A DNA stretch of 64,000 nucleotides from Pempheris klunzingeri. Its lineage: Eukaryota > Chordata > Actinopteri > Acropomatiformes > Pempheridae. Numbering within the stretch: position 1 is the stretch's first letter; each line of letters starts with the position of its first letter. Location: assembly GCF_042242105.1 (NCBI RefSeq), contig NC_092012.1:33881978-33945977 (forward strand), written 5' to 3'. A program made the position numbers and the translations under genes. Of the stretch, positions 58,103 to 64,000 are shown in pieces. The notes below the pieces were generated by a model. That model did not search any database. It worked only from the letters and a program-made list of their open reading frames with translations, and was not told where the DNA came from.

Positions 58103-60087
58103 CTACTTCTCCCATGAATACCACAACCGTTACTACTAATGCTACTTGGTCTACCAGCTACTAAAACCACTCTACTGCAGGTTCTAATGCCGGGGCCACA
58201 TTCCTCTTGTTTGCAGCTTTATGATTTCAGAGTCCAACACTCACAAGTACACACTCAGACCTCTGCTCCTCTACACTCTATAGTCATCCATCTTTTCTCT
58301 GTTTGGTCAGCTATTGTAACTGTTTACTTGCAACGCCAGCAGAGACCAGGAAAAACAGTACGCTGAGAATGACCATTCCTGAGAATGTCAAATCCAGTTG
58401 ACAACACCAAAGAATACTGTAAATGTTAGGGCTGTCATCTGTGGGCCATAGGCTCAGTCACCACTGTGCCATAATGACTTTTAGTTCATTTTCAAAATTG
58501 TTTGTCTCATGATTTTACTACTTTAAAAATTCCAAAAAAAAAAACGTTTCCATGAATATTACCCCCCTCTGCCAGCTCCGTGATTATTTATCTAATTTAT
58601 TTTGCCTACAATGACTCTTATATGCTGTCGTAGTATTTGTTATTAACACAACAAGAAGCAGGAGGGAAAACTCCAGACTCCCAGGAGAATGACTAGACAG
58701 GGGGGGGCTCCAGATAATGTTGCCCCACGGTTGCAGTTTTTCACTCGGCCATACCTCCAAAAGCTGACTGGACACTCGAAGGTATCTTGAAGCCAGAGAG
58801 CTCGGCATGTTTTGTTGGGTCTGTTTAAGTAGACTAAATGTAGAGGAAAGTGGAGAATGACCCCGTGAAGATGCATAAGCAGTCCACCGGGCTCCAGAGG
58901 GAGTGTGTCAGCCAGGGCAAACAGGCCATCATTTGCTGCTGCTGCTGCTGCTGCCTTTAAACAGAATTGATCTCAAACAACATGAGCACTAGTGCTCTCA
59001 CAGCAGAGACTGCATTGTTGTGCTATTTATTAGGCAGTTTATTGGAGAAGTCTGGTGGCAGTAAAGCCAGGCTTCATTAAAGAGAGGAAGCCTGATAGCC
59101 GGAGTAGTTGAGCTGGCTGACCAAGCTGTGGCGACTCCAGTACTTGCAGATCAGAAGCTGTTTACATGTACACATGCTGCACAATCCTGTGTGCTAGTAG
59201 CAGTAAAAACAGTACAGCCTGATGCTGCTATACTTAGAATCACATCTGATTACTTTATTTGTACCAGTATCAGCAAACACTGTGACTACAGAGGACCATA
59301 TTATGATGGTTTTCATCTGTCTCCTCTGATAGCGTCCCGTATCAGTAACCTTATCTGGGATCTGTTGTTTGAGCATGTGCCTTGCTCACAGGCCTTCTGC
59401 TGGGCTGGCATGAATGCCAACTTTGTATTCAGGGGCATTTTATTTCTGGACCCGGTCATTCATCAGATCAATAAATGACGGAAGGGATGAGGGCTAGCTC
59501 TGTTTTCATGGAGTTAATATAAAGGACATGCTTTCAGCCTGAACTCATTCATAAAACTGTTACAGGGGAGAAAAGAGGGCTCAGAGCCTGTTTGTTTCTC
59601 TGGGAAAGTGGAGTGTTTTTTATGGATGGTGGTGGGGGCTGCATTCTCCCATGTTTACTTCCCTCATTTGTTTTTTGGAATCTGGTTTGGTTGTTTTGTC
59701 TCGTTCATAACTCATAGGCTTCTGCTAAAGAAGAACCATGTCCGTGCATGCTGGGAAGCAAACACACTGTCTCACTCACACACACAAACCCACACACACG
59801 CTCTCACATTGAACAGCATGGGGGATGTTTTCCGGTGCTTTGTATGGTCTGAGGAGATGAAAGCACATCATTAAAGTACAAAGTAGGTCTTCAGGGATTT
59901 ACTGGAAGGAATTTTTGTCTTTTGTTAACCCCTGGCTGAAGGGATTACACATTAAACTGGAAGGATTGGCCTCAACCTGCCACTAGTTTCATTTCCTATA
60001 CTTGACATGTCAGTGTTTGTCCATTTAGATTTGTAGTCATTAGGGTTGGGTCGGTTTCTGGTTTTGCCAGTCCGGTGTACAAGCTTA

Positions 60088-60400
60088 AAGGATAACTTTG
60101 GTATTTTTAAACCAAGGAAATGACTGGAGGGGTATGAAAAGTTTTGGAATTGGTCCAGTGGATCCTCAGCCTCGATGGCTCCAACATAATCATGTGGGGC
60201 AACCATGCCCATCAAAGCACGGCCACTTAAAGAGCTTGTTTTAGCCACTGACAGGCTCAGGTTGTTATTCTAAGTGTCTGACAGCAATATGGAAAGGATC
60301 CCTACAGAGAGAGAGACCTGGAGGATCCTTTTGGTTTAACCACAAACAGCCGTTATATCGCTCTCTGCACACACACCAGACTCGCAGAACACACAGGAGT
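60088..60400. repeat. Interspersed repeat, copy 2 (partner of 43.3 kb)
   Basis: It shares with 43289-43660, in the same order and orientation, the phrases TGGTCCAGT, TTAAAGAGCTTGTTT, CCACTGACAGGCTCAG, GTTATTCTAAGTGT, ATGGAAAGGATCCCTACAGA and CCTTTTGGTTTAACCACAAA. It is non-coding. Confidence 0.7.
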
Positions 60401-60734
60401 TGCTGGTCGCTGCCTTGATTGGGTAGTTTGTATGTGTTATTAGTTGTTAATATTTCTCATCTTTCAGTTTGCTAGCCCATGTAGATTACTAATACTTTTG
60501 TGTGAGCCCATTCTCATCAGTTGTCTTTGTCAACAGAAGAATAGAAAATGCACTCAGAGTGCAGAAAGAGGACTTCAGTAGTTTAGTCATATGTCTCTTC
60601 CTCCGCTCTCTCTGCGTGGTCAGATATCAAACAATTCCTGAAAAATCATCAACATCCTTCAGGTTTGTTACAGTGTGCTTGTTACCAGTATCAGTGCTGT
60701 CAGACTTTTTCTAACAATTGAGTGGAAACTAACT

Positions 60735-60761
60735 GGTGTGTGTGTGTGTGTGTGTGTGTGT
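60735..60761. repeat. (GT)n microsatellite in igf1r intron 2
   Basis: A GT run of about 13 units. No associated feature. Confidence 0.85.
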
Positions 60762-60985
60762 TAATTTGGTAAATCTGGAACAAAAGTCTTCCAACAAATG
60801 TCAGCATGTCACATTGTCTATTTGCACTCTGTGTCTCTACAGAAACTGAAGTAAAATGCTGAATACATTGCTGTGGCATCAGTGAAACTGTGCGTGTAAG
60901 CTGACATGCAGGCGACACACTGTCAGCTGTCTAGCAGGAAAACACACTTCAGTGTGTGTGAAAGGGAGCTAAGGAGAGTTCAACA

Positions 60986-61022
60986 GAGAGAGAGAGAGAG
61001 GGGGGGAGAGAGGGTGAGAGAG
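60986..61022. repeat. GA-rich simple repeat
   Basis: An imperfect (GA)n with a G-run inside. It is polypurine DNA with no other signal. Confidence 0.8.
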
Positions 61023-61504
61023 GGTGAGTTGTGGAGTCAGCCCCAGGCCCCCTCCCTCTCCTGTTTTCTGGTTGGTTCTGGATGTGGTAGATTCAGTGTT
61101 TATTTACCCAGTGCTTCTCTGGTGCTAAATCTGAGGCCATTTTTAACAGATATTTTCTTAATATGAACTAGTGTTTTTTTCAGTTTCTACCTCACTGATG
61201 ATTTGGGGGTTTTCTGCCGTACTTGACCCTGAAAGTTTCTGCTCTCTGCTCGCTCTGTGCGTGTTTGAGAGGAAATGGCTGAGATGGACGTGGATGGTGT
61301 TGAGGTGTTGACTTTGGGCTATAAAGTGAGATATCGTCTCATTGATGAACTGGTTGTAACGTTTCCAGAACCAGACATGTCGTGGATCCTCCTTTCAACT
61401 GTGTTCTCTCCCTGCACTTTTTAATCACAACCAGAAGTCAGCCGCTGCATATTCTTACTCATCATTTTTCTGTCCTCCTCTGTCAGAGTGACTCAGCCAT
61501 AGCG

Positions 61505-61870
61505 GGGGGGCGGGATTGGAATAGAGAACCGGTTCCAGTAGAGAACCGGCTCCAAATTGCCTCATCCATCGGAATCATATGCCTCCGAGCTTATCAATTC
61601 CTTTTATCGATGCCGGCAGTTTCATCGCAAAACAATGACTTCAAAGTCATGCGTCAACGCTGCTGGGAGAGAAGGAGTCATGGCGGAGAGGAAGAAAATG
61701 GTCCAAAACATGGCTTCATTTCATGGACATGGATGACAACAGCACTAGTTAGAGCGTCTGTAAAATGCCGATTTAGAGCAAAGACGTGGATAAAAGTGTG
61801 TAAGGTGTCCATGGCAAGTGAGGCTACCACAGTGGGGAAATACTCCGCTACAAGTACAGTTCTTCTTTTC
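61505..61870 (+). mobile_element. Decayed hAT-type transposon fragment with BED-finger remnant
   Basis: The frame from 61696 gives KWSKTWLHFMDMDDNSTS, then a stop at 61750-61752. This resembles the 'SKVW.HF...D...A.C..C' start of the BED zinc finger found in hAT transposases. Further stops follow in the same frame, and the expected second Cys pair and His residues cannot be read. The DNA upstream (GAGAACCGGTTCCAGTAGAG...ATCGATGCCGGC) has the look of a hAT 5' end. It is non-functional. Confidence 0.55.
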
Positions 61871-62879
61871 AAAAGTCAGTAGAGAAAGGGACAGGGAGTA
61901 CAAGCAGAGCAGTGGGAAAGATTAACAGCCAATGTTTGTTAAGGGGAAGAAAGAACAATGTAAAGCTGCTGTATGTGTCCCAGCTAGGCAGCACGTCCAT
62001 TATGGAGGTAAAATATCTTATGTTCTAATAACATTAGAGCCACTCGGGCAGGCAGGCTGGGCTGATTTGTTTGATGAAGATAACCCAAATGAAAATGAAT
62101 GCTGCACAAATATTCTCTAATTTAATTTATTTTAGATGATGACAGGCACACTGTGTTCTGTTGCCTTGGTGCTAAAAACCTGTGTTGGTCCACTTTATTC
62201 CACACAGAAATAAGATCAGGAAATGATGAGGAAATCAATAAAAATTGCACCAGTAAGCAGAATTGACGATGGCATTGGTATCATTAACATCTTATTAGCT
62301 CACGTACCTAGTGGGGGGGGTCAGATATGAATATGCTGCTTCCACACCAGAGAGAACTGCATCTTTGCTCATCAGCATACAGACTGTGCCTGGCACTTTG
62401 AGAGTGTTGCATTGTGGGTAGGAGGCAGCCATATTGACAAGGATAAGCCTAAATTCACTATGATGAATATTTTTATTTGAGACGTACTATAACAGGCTTT
62501 GAGTTGCATCGATGCCACAGATGAAACTGATTGCACTGCTGGAGAGAGAAGTGCTCTGGACATCTGAGGTGCCCAAAGCAGCCGATCAGGGGACGCTGGA
62601 GAATGTCATGAGCTAATCTGATGAGACGAGGCGGCTAATCTTTGGATGTTAGTTTAGAGACTCATAGAATGATCTAATAAGCTGCAAATGTTGTCATGTC
62701 ATGACACTGAAATCTGAATATGAAAGCAAACCAACTGTAGAAAGAAATATATCTTAATTGTTTGATATTGTTTGACATCCTGTCTTCCATCCATAACCAC
62801 AGAGAATTGTGAGAGAACACCTTGCAGTGTGTGTTTCTCTGTATGTGTCCTTAAACAGGCAGTGTGGTTGTCTGAGGTC

Positions 62880-62990
62880 CTTCTCCACAGTCAGTGTATC
62901 ACCTACAGTAGATGGTGGTCTGCACGCCCCCCAGTTTGGAGAAGCAGACGGGAGTCCTGGCACAGACGCTAAGTAATGCACTTTTAAAGT
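62880..62990. repeat. Solo end fragment of the foldback MITE family
   Basis: CCACAGTCAGTGTATCACC, TACAGTAGATGGTGGTCTGC and GGCACAGACGCTAAGTAATG match the left arm of the 52223-52915 element in order. Only about 110 bp of one arm is present. Confidence 0.65.
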
Positions 62991-64000
62991 GAAGTGGCTT
63001 ATGCAGTGCAGGACTTGGTCTATAAGACTAATGCATGGCTCCGGCTCCTAATACTAGATGACCACAGGACCTGTGACGTACAGCAGAGCAGTGCGCTAGC
63101 TACACACTGACAGACATGCAGAACGACCACAGGTTCCACCACTGACTGTATGGAGTGTACACATTATGGGAGGCGGCAGGGGAGAGGGTGGAGGTGCTTA
63201 TGGCCAGAGTAAATCAAAGTCAGAGGAGCCCAGCCCCAGAGGTCATGTCATCCAGACAGTCTGACTTGTGTGACCCAGCGCTTAAGGCTTAAGGAAGCCC
63301 AGTGGCTGGTAGTTCCTGCCTATATCTGTCTAATCTCTGCTATGATTAGCTCCATACCATCATGTACTGAGCATAGACACCCACTCTCATGCACACACTA
63401 GACTACAGATTGATGAAGCCGTGCACGGGACCACATGTTGCCTGTCTGAATCCCTGCTCTGTGAGGGGTTGAGAAGTTCACTCCCTTCCCTGAAAAGATG
63501 TCACTAAGGACCCATGTTTAAATCAGCTTGTGCTTTTAGCAGATCGTCTTATAGTGCCATATATTTACTGAACAAATACCTGCCTAACACCCACATTATC
63601 TCTTCCATAGCAGCCAAGGGTAAAGGTGCATACATTTAACAGACAGGAGCATATATAATGCTACAGAGCAGAACTACTTTTTCTCATATGAAGTTCTCAT
63701 ACGTGTTTAAAAGTGTGAGCCGGTGTGTCAGAGACTGACTTTTGAATGGTCACATCTTGAACTACAGCCTCTCACCCAGTTTTGCAGCTGCTAAAACGAC
63801 AGACCACAGCGGGGCTACAGATGCAACAGGTGTAGGCTGTAATGTGTTAATGTTGTCTGTACGGTCAGGTGAATGGGTTATGATAAAAACAGCTGATATC
63901 TTTACAGTGTTGGCGGTTTCACCAGATGTGTTGGTTTAACAAACAAGTAATCAGCCAAAATAGTTATCATTTGATTTATTGTCTCTTTTTTTGTCTGCTG

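Larger units (their letters stand above)
55531..64000 (+). other. igf1r intron 2 (open at the right edge)
   Basis: From the donor GTAAGC at 55531 to the window end no further igf1r exon is recognisable; exon 3 should encode the rest of the Cys-rich region. No other gene is supported. The frames at 57928-58164, 61382-61882 and 63742-63939 carry no domain or splice context. Listed separately above are the repeats and the hairpin it contains. Confidence 0.6.

Noticed and set aside
57928-58170. Thr/Ser-rich ORFs on both strands
   Set aside because: They are translations of the (ACT)n microsatellite.
61382-61882. 166-aa plus-strand ORF as an extra igf1r exon or gene
   Set aside because: It overlaps the hAT remnant in a different frame and has no receptor-like cysteines.
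1-64000. CRISPR arrays, operons, prokaryotic mobile elements, tRNA or rRNA genes
   Set aside because: The window is vertebrate nuclear DNA; no spaced direct repeats, cloverleaf-type genes or rRNA segments were seen.

Overview
The window is nuclear DNA from a bony fish, probably a spiny-rayed teleost. The evidence is short GT-AG introns, many dinucleotide repeats, several teleost-style MITE and LINE/hAT remnants, and the gene content. Five protein-coding genes can be read exon by exon: two mesp bHLH genes (+), two tandem aminopeptidase N genes (-), ap3s2 (-), and the first two coding exons of igf1r (+), which runs off the right edge. The mesp-anpep-ap3s2 order matches human 15q26.1. igf1r lies much further along in human 15q26, and arpin, the usual ap3s2 neighbour, is not visible here.

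Layout. 1-6.0 kb: mesp gene 1 (421-1296) and mesp gene 2 (4926-5810), both two-exon genes with a TATA box. Each has a near-palindromic 18-bp T-box-like element just upstream of the TATA box. 6.7-14.8 kb: anpep copy A, 20 exons, 970 aa, intact. 17.1-27.9 kb: anpep copy B, 20 exons, 965 aa, intact. 28-33 kb: gene-free, with a decayed LINE. 33.2-41.5 kb: ap3s2, 6 exons, 192 aa, with an ETS-type promoter site. 41.5-46 kb: gene-free, repeat-bearing. 46-64 kb: igf1r promoter/5'UTR, exon 1, a 7.3-kb intron 1, exon 2, and at least 8.5 kb of intron 2.

The genes do not form a pathway. Mesp proteins are transcription factors of presomitic and cardiac mesoderm. Anpep is a brush-border zinc ectopeptidase. 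Ap3s2 is the small subunit of the AP-3 coat. Igf1r is a receptor tyrosine kinase. They share a locus because of ancient synteny. I found no undescribed multi-gene system. The observations most worth following up are the twin T-box palindromes at the mesp promoters, probable gene-conversion tracts in both tandem pairs, two GC-AG introns required by reading frame, a MITE ending at an ap3s2 splice donor, and a long perfect-type hairpin in igf1r intron 2.
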